DNA from: Christensenella sp. UBA5399
GTDB lineage: Bacteria > Bacillota > Clostridia > Christensenellales > Christensenellaceae
DNA: 5,494 nt
Direction of reading: 5' to 3'
Assembly (NCBI GenBank): GCA_002407725.1
Contig: DHOD01000022.1
Coordinates: forward strand, 16,137-21,630
Below, in pieces: positions 1 to 5,494 of the stretch (the first letter of the stretch is position 1; every line of letters starts with the position of its first letter). The position numbers were made by a program, and so were the translations under genes. The notes beneath the pieces are model-generated. The model had not been told where the DNA came from. It saw only the letters and a program-made list of their open reading frames with translations, and searched no databases.

Positions 1-318
1 GAATGCGTACTGCGTCGGCTTCCCGCCCGCGTCCACCGGCACAAGGTATCCTTCGGGCGTAGTTGTCTCCACAAAATAATAATCCCCGGCGATCAATCCA
101 TTGCCCTGCCTGTACGCCCGTCCCTTGGCGTCTGTGGCGTTCACCGCCCCTGCCCCCGACGAATCCGTTGCACTGAGCAGGTACAATCCGCTTGGGTTCC
201 CCTTGGCGTCCTTCTGCTCCACCAGATAGGCCACCTTTGTACCGTCCTTTGCGTAAACGGTGAATTCCGCGCCATGTATTTTCTTGTCGGGATGGTCCGC
301 GTCCGTCTTCTCGAGCAT
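1..318 (-). repeat. SpaA/Cna-B domain R13 (cut by window edge)
   Basis: 106 residues visible. It starts MLEKTDADH (Lys 307-309), then IHGAEFTVYAKDG, KVAYLVEQKDAKGNPSG, LYLLSATDSSG, KGRAYRQGNGLIAGDYYF, VETTTPEGYLVP and QYAF at the left edge. The last strands and the expected Asn lie outside the window, so more protein follows to the left. Confidence 0.87.
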
Positions 319-3300
319 CACATTTGCCGTAATCATATCGTTGGCAAACACCTTGCTGCTATCCGTGCCAAACCCTTCGTTCTCCATGTACAGGGTCTCC
401 TGGCCCGTCACGGAGAACCGGTTTTTCACAGCCGCACCTGCCCCATCTATATCCGCATGGTATCCTTTGGGCGTACGCGTTTCAATAAAGTAATAATCGC
501 CCTTGACCAACCTGCCGTTTTGCAGCACAGCCCTGCCGGTCGCGTCGGCCGCAGCCAGTGTTCCCGTTCCGTCCGCTTTTTCCGCACTGAGCATATACGT
601 GCCTGCGCTTCCCGGCTGTTCTACGGTATATGCCACCGCTTCGTCGATACTTGGGGCGCCGGTATCCGTATACACCGTAAACTCCGCACCGCTCAGCCAA
701 ACGGTTGCGGCATACGCCCCGTCTGTTTTTCGCAATGTCACATCCGATGTTACGCTTGTGTTGCGGAAGGTGGCCGCTGTTGTTGCCGCCGCATCCTGCA
801 CCGCGTTGGTCAGGTAATATGTGGCCTCTTCCTCCACAACGAAGGCATGCTTGACCAGGTTCCCGCCGGCATCTTCATCCGCAAGGTGCGTGCCCGGCGT
901 TGTGCTCTCCACAAAGTAGTATTTGCCATAAATCAGCTTATACGGCTCCGTTGCACCCCCATCCTGCACAAGGTACGGCCTGCTGTCTACTGTACGCAGG
1001 GTAATCAGCACCGTCGTGTTGCCCGCGTCGCCGCTTTGGTTCGCCAGCTTATACTGCCCCGTGGTTCCGTCCTCCACCAGGAAGGCCACCGGCGCAGCCG
1101 GGACCGCCTCCGCGTCATAAACGGTAAATTCGGCGCCGTGCACTTTGGCTGTGTTTGTATGCGCGTCAATCTTGTCCAACAACAGCGGCGCGGTTATGTA
1201 GCAGAGCCTGTATGTGGACTTGCCCGCCTCATCGGCCAACGTCACCGCGCTGCCGTCCGTCACGTCAAAGTCATGCTTTTGCGGGTTTCCATCCCCATCC
1301 TTTGCGTACGCCACATACCCCACCGGTATTGTTGTTAGCTCGAAGCTGTAATTGCCGTAAATCAGCGTCAATTCGCCGCCGACCGTCTGCAGGTACGATA
1401 CGCCCTGCGCGTTGCTCGCAACGAAATCCGCATCCTGCGTTCCGTCCGCTTTTGTATCGCTAAGGATATATTTGCCGGGCGTGCCGCCGTCCTCCACCAT
1501 ATAGCCTACCGGCGTATACACGTCCTCCCCGCCCGATCCCTGTGTTTTCAGGTAAACAGTGAATTCCGCGTCGCTCACCGGGCGCGATGCCTCGCGGCAG
1601 TCCGCTGTGACCAGGCCGACCGCCGACCGAATCATGGTGTTATAGAAAATATTTGTGACGCCGCCCGCTTCATGCGCGCCCGCGCCTGTCAGGTCGTTGG
1701 AAAGATACAACGCGCTGTTGTCTGTCACGCTGAACCTGTGCTGGATCGGCGTTCCCGAAGCCGCATCCGCCACATACCCGGCGGGTGTTGCCGTCTCCAA
1801 AAAGTAATAATCGCCGAACAGCAGCCGCGTGGTCTGCGGGTGCAGGTACGGCCGCCCAAGCGCATCCGTTTCTTCCAGCAAGTCATCCCCGCCGCCTGCC
1901 TTGTTTGTGCTGCTCAGCCTGTATCTGCCTGTGTCGCCGTCCTCCACCATATACGCCACTATTTTGTCGGTGGCAGGGTCGCCTGCCCCATCCAGATAAA
2001 CGGTAAACTCCGCACCATGCACACCGACGCCGGTATCATACGCATCCCGTTTGTACAGTGTCACGTCGGCGTGCGCGCTTTCGTTTTCAAACCGCGCCTT
2101 GCTGCCGTCCGCCCCTTCGGGCGTCCCTGCGCCTGTTGTTGCGTTCGAGAGGTACAGCGTATCCTCGCCCGTCACACCAAATCGGTGAGTGATAGCGTCG
2201 CCCAGGTTATCCTCGTCGGGTATATACCCGTCGGGCGTGAACGATTCCACAAAATAATACTCGCCGTGCGCCAGTGCGCCATCCTTGAGGTACGGCCTGC
2301 CCAGCGTGTCGGCCGGCATCGGGTTCACCTCGGTTCCGCTGTGCACCTTACTGGCAGCGCTCGGCTTGTAGATACCCGTGTTCCCCGCCTCGACCAGATA
2401 TGCCACCTGCGTATCGGCCGCCGGGTCGGGATTGTTTGACGCAGGCCAGAGATAAACCGCAAATTCCGCACCGTGCACGCGGGCATATACATCGCCCGTG
2501 CCGTCGTTGTACGGCACCGAATCCACCTTATGCAGCTCTACAGCCGCACGCGTAAACACATTGACAAATTGATTGGCCGCAGTGCCGCCTCCACCGCCGT
2601 TTTTCAGGTAAACCGCACCCGTATCATCCACTGTAAAATAGTGTTTGGTGGCCGCCGTGCCCGTCACATCGGGCACACACCTTGCCGGGGTCGTCGTCTC
2701 CGTGAAATAGTATTCGCCCGCAATCAGCGTATAGCTGCCCGCGCTGCCCTGCAGGTAATAGCGCTTCTCTGCATCAGCCGCCGCCAGCGTTGCCGTCTCG
2801 CCTGTGCCGCCCGTCTTATCCAGCTTGTACACGCCGCCTGCCGTATGCTTCAAAAACGCCACAGGCGTATCCACAGCCGCCGCAGTGGGATGCCCCGTTG
2901 CCGTATAGACCGTAAACCCGGCGTCGGTCAGCACCGTTCCCTCATCATCCACCTTTGCAAGCTGTATCGGCGCACTGATATATTTGTTGGTAAACGTGCC
3001 CTGTGTCGTCGTGCCACCAGTGTTCCTGATATACACCGTCACACCGTCGGCAACAATATCGAAGTAGAATTTATCGTTGACCGCCCCTGTCTTGAGCGGC
3101 AGGTAGTTGGCGGGCGTCGTCGTTTCCTCCACATGGTATTCGCCATAAATCAGCTTGCCGTTGCGCAGGTATGGCACACCATCCGCCGCCAAGGCATCAA
3201 TCGCATTGCCGCCATTCGCATCGGTGTTGCTCAAAATATACTTGCCTGTGCCTGCACCCGATTCCACCAGATACGCGACCTTTGTTGCCGTATCCTTCAA

Positions 3301-3441
3301 AAACACGGTAAACGCCGCGTCGCTGACTGCGATGTCCTGCGTGTCGCTGCCCTTGACGCTGTCCACCTTATACAGCTCGACAGGCGCAGTGACGCCCACA
3401 TTGGTAAACTGCGTCACGCCATCCGTGCTGGCCGCCATCGT
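1..3441 (-). CDS. Giant SpaA/Cna-B repeat surface protein, downstream part in the shifted frame (incomplete at left edge)
   Basis: This is the continuation of the same repeat protein in the next frame: 1,147 codons with no stop, running off the left edge. It holds the end of R5 (resuming at TMAASTDGVTQFTN), complete R6-R12 and a partial R13 that stops after the E(T)TTPEGY motif. All domains match the upstream part in length and motif order. The first ATG in this frame (3436-3438) sits exactly at the junction, 25 bases before the end of the upstream frame, and a gene caller would probably start here. I see no Shine-Dalgarno-like sequence before it and it begins in the middle of a domain, so I regard it as a broken continuation, not a separate gene. 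Codon choice matches the upstream part: in 1,147 codons I found one CTA, one TCA and no TTA. No cell-wall anchor is reached before the window ends. If the frameshift is real, this part would be untranslated or poorly translated. Confidence 0.9.
319..738 (-). repeat. SpaA/Cna-B domain R12
   Basis: 140 residues. It starts TLRKTDGAY (Lys 727-729), then LSGAEFTVYTDTG, VAYTVEQPGSAGTYMLS, ATGRAVLQNGRLVKGDYYF, IETRTPKGYHAD, NRFSV, ETLYMENEGFG and FANDM. It looks like a standard SpaA domain with a complete triad. Confidence 0.88.
739..1182 (-). repeat. SpaA/Cna-B domain R11
   Basis: 148 residues. It starts LLDKIDAHT (Lys 1171-1173), then VHGAEFTVYDAEAVPAAP, VAFLVEDGTTGQYKLA, SRPYLVQDGG, KLIYGKYYF, VESTTPGTHLADED, HAFVV, TYYLTN and FRNTS. 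The GY of the usual TPxGY motif is replaced (TPGTH). The Lys, Glu and Asn are present. Confidence 0.87.
1183..1617 (-). repeat. SpaA/Cna-B domain R10, degenerate (isopeptide triad lost)
   Basis: 145 residues. The fold motifs remain: DAEFTVYL, VGYMVEDGGTPGKYILS, LIYGNYS, FELTTIPVGY. The first strand reads GLVTADC, so the expected Lys is Thr (1606-1608). The last strand reads YRLCYITAP, so the expected Asn is Leu (1204-1206). The Glu is kept (1339-1341). Cysteines occur at 1597-1599 and 1201-1203, three residues after the Lys position and one after the Asn position. An isopeptide bond should not form here. Confidence 0.85.
1618..2061 (-). repeat. SpaA/Cna-B domain R9, B-like
   Basis: 148 residues. 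It starts TLYKRDA (Lys 2050-2052), then VHGAEFTVYLDGAGDPATD, VAYMVEDGDTGRYRLS, ALGRPYLHPQ, FGDYYF, LETATPAGYVAD, HRFSV, ALYLSNDLTGAG and FYNTM. It resembles type B more than C, so the A-B-C order breaks here. The triad is complete. Confidence 0.87.
2062..2538 (-). repeat. SpaA/Cna-B domain R8, type B (longest)
   Basis: 159 residues. It starts ELHKVDSVPY (Lys 2527-2529), then GDVYARVHGAEFAVYL, DTQVAYLVEAGNTGIY, LGRPYLKDGALAHGEYYF, VESFTPDGYIPDEDN, ITHRFGV, DTLYLSNATTG and FENES. The extra length comes from loop insertions after the VYL strand and before the LGRPY segment. The triad is complete. It is the last domain in the regular A-B-C order. Confidence 0.88.
2539..2964 (-). repeat. SpaA/Cna-B domain R7, type A
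   Basis: 142 residues. It starts QLAKVDDEG (Lys 2953-2955), then DAGFTVYTATGHPT, DTPVAFLKHTAGGVYKL, TGGTGETATL, LQGSAGSYTLIAGEYY, TETTTPARC (Cys 2677-2679), KHYFTV, AVYLKN, a glycine run and FVNVF. Compared with R4, many identical residues use different codons, so this is not a recent copy. The triad is complete. Confidence 0.9.
2965..3378 (-). repeat. SpaA/Cna-B domain R6, type C
   Basis: 138 residues. It starts ELYKVDSVKG (Lys 3367-3369), then TQDIAVSDAAFTVF, KVAYLVESGAGTGKYILS, ADGVPYLRNGKLIYGEYH, VEETTTPANY, KTGAVNDKFYF, TVYIRNTGG and FTNKY. It is the closest partner of R3. The triad is complete. Confidence 0.9.
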
Positions 3442-5494
3442 CTGTCGTTGGACAGGTACAGCGTATCGGTCGCCCGCAGGCTGAACTTGTGGATGATCGC
3501 GTCGCCACCCGTTTCGTCGGGCAGGTAGCCCGTCGGCGTCACCGATTCCACGAAATAATAATCGCCGTGCGCCAGCTTGCCACCGCTCAGGTATGCCCTG
3601 CCGAGGCTGTCCTCTGCCGCGGGCGTAAGCAGGTTCAACCCGCCCTTGTCCGTCGCACTCAGCTTGTATGTGCCTGTCACGCCATCCTCTACCAGATACG
3701 CCACCTGCGTGTCGGTCGATGGGTCGACCGATCCATCGACCAGATACACCGCAAATTCCGCGCCGTGCACGGGCGCGTATACATCCGGCCCGGTCGATAT
3801 CGGCAGCGAATCCCGTTTTTTCAATTGCACATCGGCGCGCACGAATTCGTTAGTGAACTCGTTTGTATCATCGCCATTGCCGCCTGTGTTTTTCAGATAG
3901 ATCGCCCCGGTAGCGCTTACGGTAAAGTAATGCTTTGTCTGCGTTGCATCCGTACCCGTGTTGTCGGGCGCGCACCCGGCAGGCGTCGTCGTCTCCACAT
4001 AATAATAGGTGCCATAAATCAGCTTATAGCTGCCCACTGCGCCCTGCAAATACGCGCGTTTTTCCGCATCTGCCGCCGTAAGCGTCGCTGTTTCGCCCGT
4101 GCCTCCCGTTTTGTCCAGCTTGTATACGCCGCCCGACGTGTGCTTCAGGAATGCCACCGGCGTATCCGCCGCAGCCGTGGTCGGGTGCCCCGTATCGGTG
4201 TACACCGTAAATCCCGCGTCCGCCAGGCGCTTGCCTTCATTGTCCACCTTTGTCAGCTGTACCGGCGCGCTGATGTAATCGTTGGCAAACGTATCCAACG
4301 CCGCAACCCCGCCGGCGTTTGTGATATAAACCGTCGCACCGTCCGCGCCCACGCTGAAGCTGAATTTGGTGTTTACATTCCCTGTCTTCTGCGCGATGTA
4401 CCCGTCTGGCACAGTCGTCTCTTCAACGTAATAGTTGCCATAAATCAGCTTACCGTTGCGCAGGTACGGCACGCCATCCGCCGTGACCGCATTCAGCGCG
4501 CTTCCGCCGCCCGCCGGGGTATTGCGCAGGATGTATTTCCCCGTGCCGCTGCCCGATTCCACCATGTACGCCACCGGGGTATCGCCCGCGCTTTCATACA
4601 CGGTGAACCCCGCACCGCTCACCACAATGTCCTGCGTATTGACGTCTTTGACGCTGTCCACCTTATACAGCTCCACATCCGCCGTGACGCCCACATTGGC
4701 AAACTGCGCCGCACTGTCCATGGTTGCCGCGCCTGTAGCCGCGTCGGAAAGATACAGTTTATCCTCCGTCGTCACGCTGAATTTGTGGACATTCGGCACG
4801 CCCGACACCGCATCGGGCAGGTACCCCGCCGGCGTCACCGATTCAATAAAGTAATAATTTCCCTTAGCCAGCTTGCCATCCTTGACATACGGCCTGCCCA
4901 ATATGTCGGCCGCTGTCGACGTGCCGCCGCTGCCGTTTGCCGTGCTCAGTATATACGTACCCGTGTTGCCGCTCTCGACCAGGTACCCCACCAACAGATC
5001 GCTTCCGTCATCCAGATGCACATCAAACACCGCGCCATGCACAGGCGCGTACACATCCGGCCCGGTCGACACCGGGATAGAATCCACTTTGCGCAGCACC
5101 ACCTCGCCGCGGATAAAGTTGTTGGTAAACCGGTTGGCGGATGTTTTGTCGCCCCCATTGTTTTTCAGGTAAATTGTCCCCAGACCGTCCACCGCAAACG
5201 CATGCTGCGCCGTGTCCACTTCGCAACGGTCGGGCGTCGTCGTCTCCACAAAGTAATAATTGCCCTCAATTAGCTTATAGCTGCCCGCGCTGCCCTGCAA
5301 AACATAACGGTTCTGGCTGTCCACCACGCTTAACGGGGTTGTCCCGTCCGTGTTGTTCAGCTTGTAGACGCCGTTTGTATCGTGCGTCAGATATGCGACG
5401 GGCGTGCCTGTTGCCATTGTCGGGTGGCCGGATGCCGTATATACCGTAAAGCCCGCGTCGGGCAGCAGCGTGTGGCGTGCCCCCCAATCCTTGA
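3414..5494 (-). CDS. Giant SpaA/Cna-B repeat surface protein, upstream part (both ends incomplete, ends at frameshift)
   Basis: This is the N-terminal-side part of a multi-domain surface protein. The frame is open from the right edge, so the true start lies outside the window; the first internal ATG (5415-5417) falls in the middle of a domain and is not a credible start. It encodes nearly all of R1, complete R2, R3 and R4, and most of R5. Each domain shows a KxD first strand, GAxFTVY, VAYLVE, E(T/S)xTPxGY, a TLYLxN-like strand and a terminal FxN. In Cna-B/SpaA domains of Gram-positive adhesins and pilins this is an immunoglobulin-like fold locked by a Lys-Asn isopeptide bond helped by Glu, and tandem copies form a rigid stalk outside the cell. 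After LYLSND the frame continues for nine unrelated residues (RRWRPARMA) to TGA at 3414-3416, while the repeat pattern resumes in another frame. The normal product therefore continues into the segment to the left. Ligand and head domain are not visible. Confidence 0.93.
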   Translation of the reverse strand, partial: KDWGARHTLLPDAGFTVYTASGHPTMATGTPVAYLTHDTNGVYKLNNTDGTTPLSVVDSQNRYVLQGSAGSYKLIEGNYYFVETTTPDRCEVDTAQHAFAVDGLGTIYLKNNGGDKTSANRFTNNFIRGEVVLRKVDSIPVSTGPDVYAPVHGAVFDVHLDDGSDLLVGYLVESGNTGTYILSTANGSGGTSTAADILGRPYVKDGKLAKGNYYFIESVTPAGYLPDAVSGVPNVHKFSVTTEDKLYLSDAATGAATMDSAAQFANVGVTADVELYKVDSVKDVNTQDIVVSGAGFTVYESAGDTPVAYMVESGSGTGKYILRNTPAGGGSALNAVTADGVPYLRNGKLIYGNYYVEETTVPDGYIAQKTGNVNTKFSFSVGADGATVYITNAGGVAALDTFANDYISAPVQLTKVDNEGKRLADAGFTVYTDTGHPTTAAADTPVAFLKHTSGGVYKLDKTGGTGETATLTAADAEKRAYLQGAVGSYKLIYGTYYYVETTTPAGCAPDNTGTDATQTKHYFTVSATGAIYLKNTGGNGDDTNEFTNEFVRADVQLKKRDSLPISTGPDVYAPVHGAEFAVYLVDGSVDPSTDTQVAYLVEDGVTGTYKLSATDKGGLNLLTPAAEDSLGRAYLSGGKLAHGDYYFVESVTPTGYLPDETGGDAIIHKFSLRATDTLYLSNDRRWRPARMA
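3439..3446 (-). other. Frameshift junction inside repeat domain R5
   Basis: On the minus strand the coding sequence reads AAC GAC (Asn-Asp, 3449-3444), then two bases AG (3443-3442), then ACG ATG GCG in the new frame (from 3441). Before this point the repeat pattern lies in one frame (LYLSND); after it the pattern continues in the other (TMAASTDGVTQFTNVGVTAPV). One extra base, for example A giving GAC AAG ACG, would restore a domain of normal length: 18 residues from the LS serine to the FxN asparagine, the same as in R2. No slippery heptamer or homopolymer is present, so programmed frameshifting is not supported. The exact original sequence cannot be recovered from the window. Confidence 0.88.
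3714..3741. repeat. Perfect 9-bp inverted repeat with 10-bp spacer inside coding sequence
   Basis: GGTCGATGG (3714-3722) and CCATCGACC (3733-3741) are exact reverse complements, and the spacer contains GTCGAC. It lies in the R5 loop that encodes VDGSVDPSTD, which is longer than the matching loop in R2. A hairpin could form, but it is about 270 bases from the frameshift and most likely reflects the repetitive Val-Asp/Ser-Thr-Asp coding. Confidence 0.5.
3828..4259 (-). repeat. SpaA/Cna-B domain R4, type A
   Basis: 144 residues. It starts QLTKVDNEG (Lys 4248-4250), then DAGFTVYTDTGHPT, DTPVAFLKHTSGGVYKL, TGGTGETATL, LQGAVGSYKLIYGTYY, VETTTPAGC (Cys 3972-3974), KHYFTV, AIYLKN and FTNEF. From the KVD to the CxPD it matches R7 at about 77 of 96 residues by hand alignment. 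The triad is complete. Confidence 0.9.
4260..4673 (-). repeat. SpaA/Cna-B domain R3, type C
   Basis: 138 residues, the same length as R6. It starts ELYKVDSVKD (Lys 4662-4664), followed by TQDIVVSGAGFTVY, VAYMVESGSGTGKYIL, ADGVPYLRNGKLIYGNYY, VEETTVPDGY, a KTGxVNxKF stretch, TVYITN and FANDY. Type C is marked by TQDI, ADGVPYLRNGKLIYG and YxVEET. The triad is complete. Confidence 0.88.
4674..5099 (-). repeat. SpaA/Cna-B domain R2, type B
   Basis: 142 residues. The first strand is VLRKVDS (Lys codon 5088-5090), then DVYAPVHGAVFDVHL, GYLVESGNTGTYILS, LGRPYVKDGKLAKGNYYF, IESVTPAGYLPD, HKFSV, KLYLSDAATG and FANVG. Type B is marked by GPDVYAPVHGA and GDYYFVESVTPxGYLPD. The Lys, Glu and Asn of the isopeptide triad are all present. 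Confidence 0.88.
5100..5494 (-). repeat. SpaA/Cna-B domain R1, type A (first residues cut by window edge)
   Basis: About 131 residues, close to complete. It contains LPDAGFTVY, a GHPT motif, TPVAYLTH, GVYKL, LQGSAGSYKLIEGNYY, VETTTPDRC, TIYLKN and a final FTN. Type A is recognised by DAGFTVY, GHPT, the LQG(S/A)xGSYxLI segment and a cysteine in place of the tyrosine of TPxGY (here 5223-5225). The Lys at 5490-5492 may be the isopeptide lysine, but the preceding residues are out of view. Confidence 0.85.

Larger units (their letters stand above)
3379..3827 (-). repeat. SpaA/Cna-B domain R5, type B, interrupted by the frameshift
   Basis: 449 bases, not a multiple of three. It starts QLKKRDS (Lys 3816-3818), then GPDVYAPVHGAEFAVYL, DTQVAYLVEDGVTGTYKLS, LGRAYLSGGKLAHGDYYF, VESVTPTGYLPD, HKFSL and LYLSND. 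The frame breaks here and the domain ends in the next frame with TQFTNVGVTAPV. With one base restored it would be 150 residues with a complete triad. Confidence 0.88.
2062..5494 (-). repeat. Higher-order three-domain repeat (A-B-C)n covering R1-R8
   Basis: R1/R4/R7 share type A signatures (GHPT, LQGxxGSYxLI, TPxxC), R2/R5/R8 type B (DVYAxVHGA, TPxGYxPD) and R3/R6 type C (TQDI, ADGVPYLRNGKLIYG). The order A-B-C repeats twice and then ends A-B. The one fully contained unit, R4-R6 (4259 to 2965), is 1,295 bases; adding the base apparently lost at the frameshift gives 1,296, or 432 codons. This points to growth of the gene by duplication of a three-domain block. Confidence 0.82.

Noticed and set aside
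482..700. Small minus-strand open frames at 482-700, 4946-5158, 5023-5226 and 5275-5487
   Set aside because: They overlap the real repeat-coding frame on the same strand in other phases and have low-complexity, Arg/Gly/Cys-rich translations with no recognisable motif.
3414..3438. Separate downstream gene starting at ATG 3436-3438 and overlapping the upstream stop (translational coupling)
   Set aside because: There is no ribosome binding site before this ATG, and it would start in the last strands of a domain whose first part is encoded upstream. A broken single gene explains the data better.
3439..3450. Programmed ribosomal frameshift at the R5 junction
   Set aside because: The sequence around the junction (AACGACAGACGATGG on the coding strand) has no slippery heptamer, no homopolymer and no nearby Shine-Dalgarno-like stimulator, and the nearest clear hairpin is about 270 bases away.
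3489..5273. 594-residue plus-strand open frame, and similar ones at 274-1338, 1672-2439 and 2473-3528
   Set aside because: They lie codon-for-codon opposite the real minus-strand frame, have unnatural Arg/His/Ile-rich composition and no domain motifs. They stay open because the real gene almost never uses TTA, CTA or TCA; the few that occur (such as 1336-1338, 2437-2439 and 5271-5273) end the shadows. The shadows change phase at the same place as the frameshift.
1..5494. CRISPR array or other DNA-level repeat element
   Set aside because: The periodicity is about 415-480 bases, is preserved mainly at protein level with synonymous differences, and has no short identical repeats separated by unique spacers.

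Overview
The whole window lies inside one very large gene on the minus strand. It encodes a surface-type protein made of tandem SpaA/Cna-B-like (prealbumin-like fold) domains. About 1,830 codons are visible: 683 in one frame (5492 down to 3444) and 1,147 in a second frame (3441 down to 1). Neither end of the gene is in view, so the signal peptide, N-terminal head and any C-terminal anchor (LPXTG motif or membrane helix) cannot be judged. There is no intergenic DNA, RNA gene, promoter, terminator or mobile element in the window.

Thirteen consecutive domains of about 138-159 residues can be delimited, called R1-R13 here from the N-terminal side (right edge) to the left edge. Each has a first strand of the type xLxKxD, then V/DxGAxFTVY, VAYLVExGxTGxYxLS, a GRxYLxxGKLxxGxYY segment, an E(T/S)xTPxGY motif, a TLYLxN strand and a final FxN strand. 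The Lys, Glu and Asn positions match the triad that forms intramolecular Lys-Asn isopeptide bonds in Cna-B/SpaA pilin domains. The N-terminal part is a higher-order repeat of three domain types in the order A-B-C, A-B-C, A-B (R1-R8). R9-R13 are more diverged and do not follow this order. R10 is degenerate: it has lost both the Lys and the Asn of the triad and has two cysteines next to those positions.

The reading frame breaks once, at about 3440-3446 inside R5. The upstream frame runs into TGA at 3414-3416, while the next frame continues the repeat pattern without a stop to the edge of the window. One added base (or a net loss of two) restores a continuous protein. This is either a very recent mutation, an assembly or sequencing error, or a phase-variation-like lesion.

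The domain family, the stalk-like architecture and the moderately GC-rich codon use with almost no TTA, CTA or TCA codons suggest a Gram-positive bacterium, perhaps a gut-type Clostridia or Actinobacteria member. That assignment is inference and weak. The long plus-strand ORFs are antisense shadows produced by this codon use.
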